From: Rhizobacter sp. Root1221
Lineage (GTDB): Bacteria > Pseudomonadota > Gammaproteobacteria > Burkholderiales > Burkholderiaceae_C
Assembly: GCF_001425785.1 (NCBI RefSeq)
Contig: NZ_LMDI01000010.1
Span: 62,001 to 126,000 of the forward strand
Direction of reading: 5' to 3'
DNA: 64,000 nt
In this document: positions 55,785 through 63,995 of the stretch, one piece after another
How positions within the stretch are numbered: position 1 is the first letter of the stretch
Layout of the letters: every line of letters begins with the position of its first letter
Notes under the pieces: generated by a model
What the model was told of the DNA's origin: nothing
Databases searched by the model: none
Seen by the model: only the letters and a program-made list of their open reading frames with translations
Made by a program: the position numbers and the translations under genes

Positions 55785-55792
55785 GGGCGCGC

Positions 55793-57805
55793 TCACCAGA
55801 TGCGGATGCGGGCGTGGCTCGGCTTGTACATGCCGTCGCCGGGGTTCGTGCCGAAGCCTTCGTGGAAGCCATCGTGGTTGGTGGCCGCGCCGTTGGCCCG
55901 GAACCGCGGCGGCGAGTGCGGGTCGATCGTCAGCATCTGCAGGATGCGGGCCTCGCGGAACTTGCTGCGCCAGGCCTGGGCCCACGACATGAAGAAGCGC
56001 TGGTCGCCCGTCAGCCCGTCGATCACCGGCGCCGGCTTGCCGGCGAGTGCGGCGTGATAGGCCTTGTAGGCGATCTGCAGGCCGGAGAGATCGGCAATGT
56101 TCTCGCCCAGCGTCAAGCGTCCATTCAGCTTGTGGTGCGGCAGCGGCTCGTAGGCGGCGTACTGGGCGGCGAGCTGTGTGCCGAGCACGTCGAAGGCCTT
56201 GCGGTCGGCTGCGGTCCACCAGTTGTCCAGCTTGCCATTGCCGTCGAACTGGCTGCCCTCGTCGTCGAAGCCGTGGCTGATCTCATGGCCGATCACCGCG
56301 CCGATGGCGCCGTAGTTGGTGGCGTCGTCGGCGCCCATGTCGAAGAAGGGTGGTTCGAGGATGGCGGCCGGGAACACGATCTCGTTGGTACTCGGGTTGT
56401 AGTAGGCATTGACGGTCTGCGGCGTCATGCCCCATTCGGTGCGGTCCACCTTCTGGCCCACCCGCCTGGCGCGGCGCTCGTACGAGAACCGGCCCGCGCG
56501 CACGGCGTTGCCGAACGCATCGCCGTCGCGGATGGCCAGCGCGGTGTAGTCGCGCCACTTGTCGGGGTACCCGATCTTGGTGGTGTACTTGCCGAGCTTC
56601 TCCTTCGCGCGCAGGCGGGTGACCGGGCTCATCCAGGCGACGCCGTCGATCGACTGGCCGAAGGCGGTCAGCAGGTTCTGCACGAGCTCGTTCATGCGGC
56701 TCTTGTATTCCGGGGGGAAGTGGCGTGCCACGTAGATCTGCCCTGCGGCTTCACCGAGCGCGCCATCGAGCGCCGCGGTGGCCAGCTGCCAGCGCGGCTC
56801 TTGCACCTCGCTGCCTTGAATGGCCTTGCCGTGGAAGGCGAAGTGGGCCTCGCGGAAGGCCTGTGGCAGCACCTGGGCGTTGCCGTCGAGCAGGCGCACG
56901 CGCAGGTACAGCTTCCACGTGGCGAGCGGCACCTGCTCCACAGCCTTCGCGAACGCGATGGCATAGCTCGGTTGGTTGATCGACACGCGGTCGATGACGG
57001 GCAGCGACGCGCCTTCGAAGTAGGCGTTCCAGGCGAGGCCCGGCGCGCGGCGGTTCAGCACGTCGACCGTCATCGGGTTGTAGATCCTGACCGGGTTGCG
57101 GTTGGCGACCGGGGTCCATTGCGCCTTGGCAAGGCGCGTCTCCAGCGCCACGACAGCGGCCGCGTGGGCCGGGGCATCGGCGTCGCCAGCGAGGCCCAGC
57201 AGCGTCTGCACATACACGGCGTAGGCCGCGCGGGCCTTGCCGAAGCGCTCGCCCGCATGGAGGTAGTAGCCGCGGTTCGGCATGCCCAACCCCGACTGCC
57301 AGGCCGCGGCGCGGTAGGTGGTGGGGTCCTTCGGGTCGACATCGACGTCGCTCTGCATCGGCGTGGAGACGACGCCTTGCAGCCGGCCGAACAGCGCGGC
57401 CAGCTCAGCCTTCGACGCCACGGCGTCGATCTGCGCGAGCCACGGCACCACCGGGGCGGTGCCGGCCAGGTCGATGGCGGACTCGTCGGTGAAGCTGCGG
57501 TAGAACGCGCCGATCTTGAACTCGTTGGTGCCGGGCGCCGCCTGGCCCGCGGCCAGTTCCTCGGCGATCTTGCGCACGCGCTCATCGGAGCGGTCGCGCA
57601 GCTGGATGAAGCTGCCGAAGCTGGATTTGTCGGCCGGGATCGGCGTGTCCTTCAGCCACTGGCCGTTGACGGCGGAGAACAGGTCGTCCTGGGGGCGGAC
57701 GGTGGTGTCGAAATGCACCCGGTCGATGCCGGAGCGCAGCGGTTGGGCCAGCGCCACGCTGGTGTGCAACGCGAGCACGGAGAGCGCAATGAAGCGGAGT
57801 TGCAT
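55793..57805 (-). CDS. Secreted M13-family metallopeptidase, copy B
   Basis: 670 residues, signal peptide MQLRFIALSVLALHTSVALA. It carries the same catalytic set as copy A: NAYYNPSTNEIVFPA, HEISHGFDDEG and GENIADLSG, and ends RIRIW. The two copies are colinear, of equal length and clearly paralogous, with many differences in the helical lid that controls substrate size. Expected location is the periplasm. It lies 66 bases after the first binding-protein gene of the operon. Confidence 0.92.
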   Translation of the reverse strand: MQLRFIALSVLALHTSVALAQPLRSGIDRVHFDTTVRPQDDLFSAVNGQWLKDTPIPADKSSFGSFIQLRDRSDERVRKIAEELAAGQAAPGTNEFKIGAFYRSFTDESAIDLAGTAPVVPWLAQIDAVASKAELAALFGRLQGVVSTPMQSDVDVDPKDPTTYRAAAWQSGLGMPNRGYYLHAGERFGKARAAYAVYVQTLLGLAGDADAPAHAAAVVALETRLAKAQWTPVANRNPVRIYNPMTVDVLNRRAPGLAWNAYFEGASLPVIDRVSINQPSYAIAFAKAVEQVPLATWKLYLRVRLLDGNAQVLPQAFREAHFAFHGKAIQGSEVQEPRWQLATAALDGALGEAAGQIYVARHFPPEYKSRMNELVQNLLTAFGQSIDGVAWMSPVTRLRAKEKLGKYTTKIGYPDKWRDYTALAIRDGDAFGNAVRAGRFSYERRARRVGQKVDRTEWGMTPQTVNAYYNPSTNEIVFPAAILEPPFFDMGADDATNYGAIGAVIGHEISHGFDDEGSQFDGNGKLDNWWTAADRKAFDVLGTQLAAQYAAYEPLPHHKLNGRLTLGENIADLSGLQIAYKAYHAALAGKPAPVIDGLTGDQRFFMSWAQAWRSKFREARILQMLTIDPHSPPRFRANGAATNHDGFHEGFGTNPGDGMYKPSHARIRIW

Positions 57806-57871
57806 GGGAACTTCGATGAATGGGCGAAGCCGCGCGCCCGCACGGGGGAATCGGCCAGCGGGCCGGGCGGA

Positions 57872-59476
57872 CTATTTCAGACGGACGCCGAAGAACTGGA
57901 CGCTGGCGAACGGGCTCAACTTGTAGCCCTCGACGTTCTGCAACATCGGCTGGTACATGACCGAGTGCGCGAGCGGCACCCACGGCGCCTGGCGCTTGAC
58001 CACCTCTTGCGCCGTTTCGTAGAGCTTCGTGCGTTGGGCGACGTCGGCGGTCTGCTTGGCCTTGGTGATGAGGCTGTCGAATTCGGGGTCGCACCACTGG
58101 GCGTAGTTGCTGCCGCCCACCGCGGCGCAACCCAGCAGCACGGCCAGGAAGTTGTCCGGGTCGCCGTTGTCGCCGTTCCAGCCGAACATGCCGATGTCGC
58201 TCTCGCCGGCCTTGCCGCGCTTGAGGTATTCGGCCCATTCGTACTTGACGATCTGGGCTTTGATGCCGACCTTGGCCAGGTCGGACTGGATCAGCTCGGC
58301 CGTCTGCTGGCCGTTCGGGTTGTACGGGCGCTGCACCGGCAGGGCCCAGAGCTTCGTCTCGAAGCCGTTCGGGAAGCCGGCCTTCGCGAGCAGCGCCTTG
58401 GCCTTCTCGGGGTTGTATTCGTAGTCCTTGACCGCCTTGTTGTAGGACCACATGGTGGGCGGAATGGGGTTCACCGCCACCGTGCCGGCGCCCTGGTACA
58501 CCGCGGACATCAGCGACTGCTTGTTGATGGCCATGTTGATGGCCTGGCGCACGTCGCGGTTGTCGAACGGCTTGTGCGTGACGTTGAGCGACAGGTAGCC
58601 GACGTTCAGCCCCGGTTGGTGCAGCAGCTTGATGCGCGGATCCTTCTTCATCGACTCGACCTCGGCCGGCTTCGGGTAGGCCGACACGTGGCACTCACCC
58701 GCCTTCAGCTTCTGCGCCCGGACGGCGGAGTCGGTGGTGATCGCGAAGATCAGGTTGTCGATGGCCGGCTTGCCGGCCCAGTAGGCGGGGAACGCGGCGT
58801 AGCGGATCTGCGCGTCCTTGTCGTAGCGCTTCAGCACGAACGGGCCGGTGCCGACCGGTTTGGTATTGAGGTCGTTGCCGGTGCCAGCCTTGAGCAGCTG
58901 GTCGGCGTACTCGGCGGATTGGATGGAGGCGAAGTCCATCGCGAGGTCGGCGAGGAAGGCGGCATCGAGTGTCTTCAGCGTGATGCGCACGGTGAGCGCA
59001 TCGGGCTTCTCGAGCTTGGCGATGTTGGTGTCGAGGCCCATGTCCGACGCGTATTCGAACGACGCCGGGAACGCCTTGCGGAAGGCGTTCTCCTTGTTGA
59101 TCATGCGGTCGAGCGTGAAGATCACGTCATCGGCGTTCAGCTCGCGGGTGGGTTTGAACCACTCGGTGGTGTGAAACTTCACACCCTTGCGCAGGTTGAA
59201 CGTGTAGACCAGGCCGTCGGGACTGATGGTCCAGCGCTCGGCGAGGGCGGGCTCGATGCGCGTGCCGCCGCGCTCGAATTGCACGATGCGATTGAAGATG
59301 GCTTGCGAGCTGGCGTCGAAGGTGGTGCCGGCGGTGTAGCGGGCCGGGTCGAACCCCTCCGGGCTGCCCTCGGAACAGTAGATGAGGGTGGTGCTGGCAC
59401 CCTGCGCGCCCAGGGCGGTGGCGGCGAGGGCAGTGGCCGCCAGGGTATGGCGGATGACACGGTGCATGGTGTTCAT
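57872..59476 (-). CDS. Peptide ABC transporter substrate-binding protein (SBP_bac_5), copy 3, operon leader
   Basis: 534 residues with a signal peptide (about 1-27, ending ALGAQGA). Features: CSEGSPEGFDPARYTAGT, RKGVKFHTTEWFKPTRELNADDVI (in part), GTGPFVLKRYDKDAQIRY and GDPDNFLAVLLGC. It is more diverged than copies 1 and 2 and nearest in style to DppA. ATG at 59474-59476; an alternative ATG at 59467. As first gene of the nine-gene minus-strand operon, its upstream region (59477-59620) must hold the promoter. Confidence 0.9.
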   Translation of the reverse strand: MNTMHRVIRHTLAATALAATALGAQGASTTLIYCSEGSPEGFDPARYTAGTTFDASSQAIFNRIVQFERGGTRIEPALAERWTISPDGLVYTFNLRKGVKFHTTEWFKPTRELNADDVIFTLDRMINKENAFRKAFPASFEYASDMGLDTNIAKLEKPDALTVRITLKTLDAAFLADLAMDFASIQSAEYADQLLKAGTGNDLNTKPVGTGPFVLKRYDKDAQIRYAAFPAYWAGKPAIDNLIFAITTDSAVRAQKLKAGECHVSAYPKPAEVESMKKDPRIKLLHQPGLNVGYLSLNVTHKPFDNRDVRQAINMAINKQSLMSAVYQGAGTVAVNPIPPTMWSYNKAVKDYEYNPEKAKALLAKAGFPNGFETKLWALPVQRPYNPNGQQTAELIQSDLAKVGIKAQIVKYEWAEYLKRGKAGESDIGMFGWNGDNGDPDNFLAVLLGCAAVGGSNYAQWCDPEFDSLITKAKQTADVAQRTKLYETAQEVVKRQAPWVPLAHSVMYQPMLQNVEGYKLSPFASVQFFGVRLK

Positions 59477-60212
59477 TGACAAAGGCCGCCTTGTGGGCAA
59501 CGAGAGTTTGACGAGGTCCAGATCACCCGAGACCCGGGAATTGGGTGCGTTCCCGTCAACGCAAGTTTCGAACCAGCTGGCAGGAGAGCGGCGATGTGGC
59601 CACGTCCGGACAGGGGCGCGTCATTCGGGCACAGCCCCTTGGCCGCCTGCCCCGGGGGCGGTGGCGACATCGCGGGACAAGTGGCTGCGTGGGGCCGGGT
59701 TCACCGGCTCGCACCAGAATGGCGCTGCTGAAGGGCGTCCGATGCCGGCATCGACGGCCTCGCGGAACAGCGCCCTTGGCCCAGAGTCGAGCAGCTCGCT
59801 GCGCTTGCCGAACTTCATGCGCTTGAGCTGCGCCATCTCGAACGTCAAGGTGCATGGACGCGACCTCGCCAACGAGGCGATCGCGAAGACGAACCCCATC
59901 GATGCGATCCGTTCTGACGAAGACATTCGCTGGCGGGCAGTCGGGCGCCTGCAAGGCGATGTTCGCCTTCTCGAAGGCCTTCGCCATCGCGGATTCGGTC
60001 ATCAAGATCGAGCAGGCCACCACGAGCGCAGCGATGTCTGCTCCGTTTCCGGCGAACCATGGGTGCCATGGCGACGGTGGCGGCCAGTCCGAAGGACGCC
60101 TACTAGCCCCCTATGCCGATCCACCTCCGGGATGATCCTACGCCCGCGCGACGATCGGCCCGTTAAGCTGCCGAGTCTGCCGTGGCGAACAGCAGTCTTT
60201 GGGGAGGAAAGC
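59477..60212. other. 736-base spacer without a supportable gene
   Basis: No convincing gene. Minus-strand frames at 59621-59926 (containing FEMAQLKRMKFGKRSELLDS) and at 59840-60023 (MTESAMAKAFEKANIALQAP) read locally like protein, in two different frames. They could be remnants of one decayed gene. Otherwise the stretch should contain the promoter of the peptide operon (left end) and of the small membrane gene (right end); no strong -35/-10 pair is obvious. Confidence 0.4.
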
Positions 60213-60638
60213 ATGGAAGAAAATGCATCACCCACGGTCAGGTGGACCGACGAGTGGTGGCGGTGGCCGCTGGTGCCTGTCGCTGCGGTCGCGGGACTGT
60301 TTGCTGCGTGGATCGCTGCGAGCGCGGTGCTCTGGCTTCAGATGAAGTTCACAGGCGGTTTTGCCGAGGACGGCTGGTACTTCCGCTTCATCGTTCCAGC
60401 CCTTGCCTCGGCGGCGGCGGGCTACGGCTACTCAATGGCAGCTTGCATGACTGCCCCTCGGGGTCACAAGTTCGCCGGTACTGCGATGGTGACCCTGCTC
60501 GCCGTCGTCGGGCTGCTGAGCACCACGATCGCCTGGACTTCTACAAACTACTCAGTGGGCCTCGCTATCCAGACCACCGTTGCCGCGGTCGTTACCCAGG
60601 CTGCCGCGATCGCCGCCCTAGTCGCGTTCGAGACGTGA
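60213..60638 (+). CDS. Small polytopic membrane protein, 141 aa
   Basis: 141 residues with four likely membrane helices (about 18-42, 58-78, 84-106 and 112-138), a Trp-rich N-terminus (VRWTDEWWRWPLVP) and a short tail. A strong GGGGAGGAAA ribosome site precedes ATG 60213. No family is recognised. The same-strand lipoprotein gene follows after 188 bases; the pair lies in a stretch with fewer opposite-strand open frames than the rest of the window. Confidence 0.65.
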   Translation: MEENASPTVRWTDEWWRWPLVPVAAVAGLFAAWIAASAVLWLQMKFTGGFAEDGWYFRFIVPALASAAAGYGYSMAACMTAPRGHKFAGTAMVTLLAVVGLLSTTIAWTSTNYSVGLAIQTTVAAVVTQAAAIAALVAFET

Positions 60639-60826
60639 GGCGCTATTGACCACCTACGTGTGAGCAAGGTGAAGATCGAGCGCGAAGACGCCAATCGCAT
60701 CAAGATCGAAGGGCCCTAAAAAGGGCCGGCTCGTCGAGCAGGACAGTCTCTGGAATCCGACCGCACCCCTTCGCCCCTTCGGGCCATCACATGCCGTCCG
60801 CAGCGACAACAACCACGGAAGAACCG

Positions 60827-61111
60827 ATGATGAAGACATTCGCCGTTTCGGCTGCTGCACTGACCCTGTGCGGTTGCATGACCAGCGCGATCACGCGCAT
60901 GGATGGAGACACGTACATGGTGTCCAAGACCAGCGCCGGCGGTGGTTTGGTCACTGCCGCCGGACCAACCGCTGACGTGTACGAGGCAGCCAACAAGTTC
61001 TGCGACGAGAAGGGTCAGGTCGTGGAGACCGTCAATCTGGTCGCACAAAACGGCGTGCCGTTCCGCGCCGCCAATGCCCGCCTGCAGTTCAGATGCAGAA
61101 AACCGGGCTGA
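60827..61111 (+). CDS. Small lipoprotein, 94 aa
   Basis: The N-terminus MMKTFAVSAAALTLCGCMTS has a lipobox-like LCGC, so the mature protein is probably lipidated at C17 and anchored to a membrane facing the periplasm. The remaining 77 residues include DTYMVSKTSAGGG, a helix (ADVYEAANKFCDEKGQ) and a beta-like C-terminus with two further Cys. This resembles the small lipoproteins of the YecR-like type. ATG ATG at 60827-60832 after a GGAAGAA site. Confidence 0.7.
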   Translation: MMKTFAVSAAALTLCGCMTSAITRMDGDTYMVSKTSAGGGLVTAAGPTADVYEAANKFCDEKGQVVETVNLVAQNGVPFRAANARLQFRCRKPG

Positions 61112-61264
61112 CCCACCTCAACTCTCAGGGCCTGCTTTCGCTTTGCTGTTCCCTTCGAGTCCATGGCAGCCCTCCACCGCATGGCCGAGGGTTCTTCTCC
61201 TGTCACGCCTGATCCCCACTTTTCTCAGTGGACAGAGACCACCCGCTGAGGGCCCCGCGGACGA

Positions 61265-62200
61265 TCAATTGAAGAGTTCGGTCGCCGCTTGCTTGAACTG
61301 CGTCACCAAAAGAGCCACATCGGTTCCGATGGCGGCGCCAACAGCGCCTTCAAGGATGGTGCGCACCGATCGCGCGCTCTCCCGAATGAACGCCAGGCGC
61401 GGCTTCGGCGCAGTAGCCTGCGCCGCGATCGTGGCGAGGTCCGCCGCCACTTCCGCGGCCTGGGTCGGACTCAGCTTCAGCTGATCCACCTTCGCCTGCA
61501 GCTCGCGCGTGGCGGCGAGCAGCGCCGACAGGTCGCCCGAGCCCGAGTGGGATAGCGACTGTGTTGAATCCACTGTGCCCAGCTGGATCTGAGAATGGTC
61601 GCCCTGGTTGAAGATGTTCTGGTTCTCGATCACGTAGGTTACCTCCGCTCTGTGCGCATTGGACTTTTCGTCTTGTGAGAAGGTCATGTCTTGACCCACG
61701 ACGCCTGCCTCTTCGAGCTTGAGCGCCCAGTCGAGCACCGCATTTCTCACCGCGTTTGGGATGGAATGAATAGCCGCGGCGGTGACCAGGAACGCTGGCC
61801 GAGGAATTCCCAGCTCCCGCATCAGCTGTCCCTCAAAGGGCGGAGGGTAGAACAGCTGCAGAGTTCGGGAGATGCTGTCTTCGAGCGGCCCGCCCATTGC
61901 CTCCAGGTCCGCGAGTGGCTGTGCCATCCCACGACGCTGCAAGAGTTCCGCATGCCTTGGGTTTACCGACAAGGGGACCCATGACCCAGACGGATGAAGG
62001 CACTGGAGGTTGCCCTGTAGGTATCGGTACTCCGGCAGGTCAGACGTCCGCGTGTAGCCGTTCAACTCGCGCTCGATCCATCCGACGAGTTCGACCGCGC
62101 CCAACTTTCGAGACGTGACCAATGCCTTGCGAAGGAGGGCGCCGACGCTGTGCGCGTCGGACATGGCGGCCTGCTGGAGTTCATGAACGAGTGATCCCAT
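61265..62200 (-). CDS. AbiTii-domain protein, putative phage-defence component
   Basis: 311 residues. The N-terminal 190 residues match the AbiTii domain style: ELQQAAMSDAHSVGALLRKALVTSRKL, LVGWIERELNGY and LPEYRYLQGNLQ. A middle segment ENQNIFNQGDHSQIQLG links to a helical C-terminus (LLAATRELQAKVDQLKLSPTQAAEVAADL) and a final hydrophobic stretch (ILEGAVGAAIGTDVALLVTQF) that may insert in a membrane. AbiTii is described as an abortive-infection-associated family with poorly known mechanism. It is a lone gene next to the 3' end of tRNA-CAU, a usual place for accessory cargo. ATG at 62198-62200. Confidence 0.75.
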   Translation of the reverse strand: MGSLVHELQQAAMSDAHSVGALLRKALVTSRKLGAVELVGWIERELNGYTRTSDLPEYRYLQGNLQCLHPSGSWVPLSVNPRHAELLQRRGMAQPLADLEAMGGPLEDSISRTLQLFYPPPFEGQLMRELGIPRPAFLVTAAAIHSIPNAVRNAVLDWALKLEEAGVVGQDMTFSQDEKSNAHRAEVTYVIENQNIFNQGDHSQIQLGTVDSTQSLSHSGSGDLSALLAATRELQAKVDQLKLSPTQAAEVAADLATIAAQATAPKPRLAFIRESARSVRTILEGAVGAAIGTDVALLVTQFKQAATELFN

Positions 62201-62270
62201 CGGCCCGACTCCCCGGTAGGCCCGATCGAATTTCAGACGACTGCCTGATAAAAGTCGAGCCGCATGCGAA

Positions 62271-62300
62271 AACGGGCTGCACCTTGCGATGCAACCCGTT
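62271..62300 (-). terminator. Hairpin terminator downstream of tRNA-CAU
   Basis: AACGGGCTGCA (62271-62281) pairs with TGCAACCCGTT (62290-62300) with one mismatch, 8 bases past the tRNA 3' end on the minus strand, followed by TTTCG. Same design as the terminator after tRNA-Pro. Confidence 0.65.
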
Positions 62301-62308
62301 GATTCATT

Positions 62309-62385
<77 letters not shown>

Positions 62386-62395
62386 TAAGCCTCAC

Positions 62396-62401
62396 ATTAT
62401 A
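62396..62401 (-). promoter_or_regulatory. -10 box of the tRNA-CAU gene
   Basis: TATAAT on the minus strand, 11 bases upstream of the mature 5' end. No good -35 hexamer is seen 17 bases further. The divergent ftsY start is 59 bases away. Confidence 0.5.
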
Positions 62402-62459
62402 ACCATGCAATCGGCGACTGCGCTACTCTTGCGCCTCGGCTCGCCACACACGAATTCAC

Positions 62460-63710
62460 ATGTTCAGCTTTTTCAAGAAGAAGTCCTCCCCTACCGAGGC
62501 CCCTGCGCCTGCACCCGCCGAGGTGCCGGCCGAGGAGCGCCGCAGCTGGGTGGACCGGCTTCGCAGCGGCATCGGCCTGGGTGAATCCCCCGCGGAGGCC
62601 GAGCCCACGGCGCCCGAACCTGCGCCTGCCCCGGCGCCAGTGCCAGTGCCAGTGCCAGTGCCAGTGCCAGTGCCCGCGTCAGTCCCGTCGCCGTCGCCTG
62701 CACCGGCCGCTGTGGTGCCTGTCCCCGCGCCGGTGGCCGAAGTGCCGCCGGCCACCCCCGCGGCAGCCCCGCCGGCCATCGAACCCGAACGCCGCTCGTG
62801 GATGGACAAGCTGCGCAACGGCCTGCGCAAGACCGGCTCCAGCATTTCGCAGGTGTTCACCGGCACCCAGATCGACGATGCGCTGTATGAAGACCTCGAA
62901 TCCGCACTGCTGATGGCTGACGCGGGTGTCAAGGCCACCGAGTTCCTGCTGACGGACCTGAAGTGGCGGGTCAAGGAGGCCAAGGTCACCGACCCGGCGG
63001 CCGTGAAGGGCCTGCTGGCCGACGCCATCACCGACCTGCTCCGGCCTCTGGAAAAACCGCTGCAGATCGGCGAGGCCACACCCACCGTGATGATGGTGGT
63101 GGGGGTCAACGGCGCGGGCAAGACCACCAGCATCGGCAAGCTCACGCGCCACCTGGCCGACAACGGCCAGAAGGTGCTGCTGGCCGCGGCCGACACGTTC
63201 CGCGCCGCCGCGCGCGAGCAGTTGGCGGTGTGGGCCGACCGTGCCGACCGCCCCGACGACAAGGCCGTGGCGGTGGAGATCGTGTCCCAGGAAAGTGGCG
63301 ACCCGTCGTCGGTCAGCTTCGACGCCGTGGTGGCCGGCAAGTCCCGCGGCTGCGACGTGGTGATCGCCGACACGGCCGGCCGCCTGCCTACACAGCTGCA
63401 CCTGATGGAAGAGCTGAAGAAGATCAAGCGCGTGATCGGCAAGGCGCAGGACGGCGCGCCGCACGAAGTGCTGCTGGTGGTGGACGGCAACACCGGGCAG
63501 AACGCGCTGTCGCAGGTGAGGGCGTTCGACGACGCGCTGCAGCTGACGGGCCTGATCATCACGAAGCTCGATGGCACGGCCAAGGGCGGGGTACTCGCGG
63601 CCATCGCGCGCGAACGGCCGATCCCGGTGTACTTCGTGGGCGTGGGCGAAAAGCTCGAAGACCTGCAGACTTTCAATGCCCGGGAGTTCGCGCAGGCGGT
63701 GCTGGCCTGA
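62460..63710 (+). CDS. ftsY: Signal recognition particle receptor FtsY
   Basis: 416 residues. FtsY docks the SRP-ribosome complex at the membrane. The NG domain occupies about residues 125-416: G1 GVNGAGKT (215-222), DTFRAAAREQL, G3 DTAGRLPTQ, G4 TKLD and the closing GVGEKLEDLQTFNAREFAQAVL. The N-terminal about 110 residues are an acidic/Pro-rich linker with a PV repeat encoded by six CCAGTG units. A basic amphipathic motif occurs twice, RRSWVDRLRSGIG (28-40) and RRSWMDKLRNGLR (111-123), at the two ends of the linker. The second is at the position of the membrane-targeting helix. ATG at 62460. Confidence 0.96.
   Translation: MFSFFKKKSSPTEAPAPAPAEVPAEERRSWVDRLRSGIGLGESPAEAEPTAPEPAPAPAPVPVPVPVPVPVPASVPSPSPAPAAVVPVPAPVAEVPPATPAAAPPAIEPERRSWMDKLRNGLRKTGSSISQVFTGTQIDDALYEDLESALLMADAGVKATEFLLTDLKWRVKEAKVTDPAAVKGLLADAITDLLRPLEKPLQIGEATPTVMMVVGVNGAGKTTSIGKLTRHLADNGQKVLLAAADTFRAAAREQLAVWADRADRPDDKAVAVEIVSQESGDPSSVSFDAVVAGKSRGCDVVIADTAGRLPTQLHLMEELKKIKRVIGKAQDGAPHEVLLVVDGNTGQNALSQVRAFDDALQLTGLIITKLDGTAKGGVLAAIARERPIPVYFVGVGEKLEDLQTFNAREFAQAVLA
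62637..62672 (+). repeat. Hexanucleotide tandem repeat (CCAGTG)x6 inside ftsY
   Basis: Six perfect copies of CCAGTG encode alternating Pro-Val in the ftsY linker. The unit is a multiple of three, so copy-number change alters linker length without shifting the frame. Confidence 0.9.
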
Positions 63711-63718
63711 CCCCCTGT

Positions 63719-63831
63719 GTCATCTCGGCGGACGCCCACTGCTGACCAGGGAAAATCTCGGGTCATCCCGGCGCAGGCCCACTGCTGTCCGGGGAAAATC
63801 TCGGGTCATCCCGGCGAACGCCGGGACCCAC
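63719..63831 (+). repeat. 43-bp tandem repeat with a third partial copy, downstream of ftsY
   Basis: Two 43-base units (63719-63761 and 63762-63804) start GTCATC(T/C)CGGCG, continue GCCCACTGCTG and end GGGAAAATCTCGG. A third partial copy (63805-63831) continues as GTCATCCCGGCGAACGCCGG with an internal hairpin (CCGGCG/CGCCGG) and then GACCCAC. This last form is a common dispersed intergenic repeat style in Burkholderiales. The 64000-side remainder, to about 63968, shows no gene. Confidence 0.75.
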
Positions 63832-63968
63832 CGAGTCCAGGCGCCGCGACGTCCCGGTCACATCTGGCCTGAAACCCCCGCCTCAACGCTTCTCTCGACA
63901 GCGTCTAACGTTTGGACCCGCTGCAGGCAACACCTGCTCTGCATCACACGCTCGAGCCCATGCGTCCA

Positions 63969-63995
63969 GTGGGTCCCGGCTTTCGCCGGGATGAC
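63969..63995 (-). repeat. Inverted copy of the intergenic repeat
   Basis: GTGGGTCCCGGCTTTCGCCG followed by GGATGAC is the reverse complement of the partial repeat at 63805-63831 apart from a few bases. The two copies face each other across about 140 bases and could pair in RNA, as REP/BIME-like elements do. Confidence 0.7.

Noticed and set aside
55814-59479. 1221-codon open frame on the plus strand opposite the peptidase and binding-protein genes
   Set aside because: Mirror frame of third-position GC bias of the M13 and SBP genes; no start context or domain.
59621-59926. Minus-strand 101-codon frame as a real gene
   Set aside because: Reads partly like protein but neighbouring protein-like sequence is in another frame, with no ribosome site or recognised family; reported only as spacer content.
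61112-62308. Integrated element with attachment sites at tRNA-CAU
   Set aside because: No integrase gene and no second copy of the tRNA 3' end could be found by eye to the left of the tRNA.
63719-63831. Tandem 43-bp repeats as a CRISPR array
   Set aside because: Units are contiguous without unique spacers and no cas genes are present.
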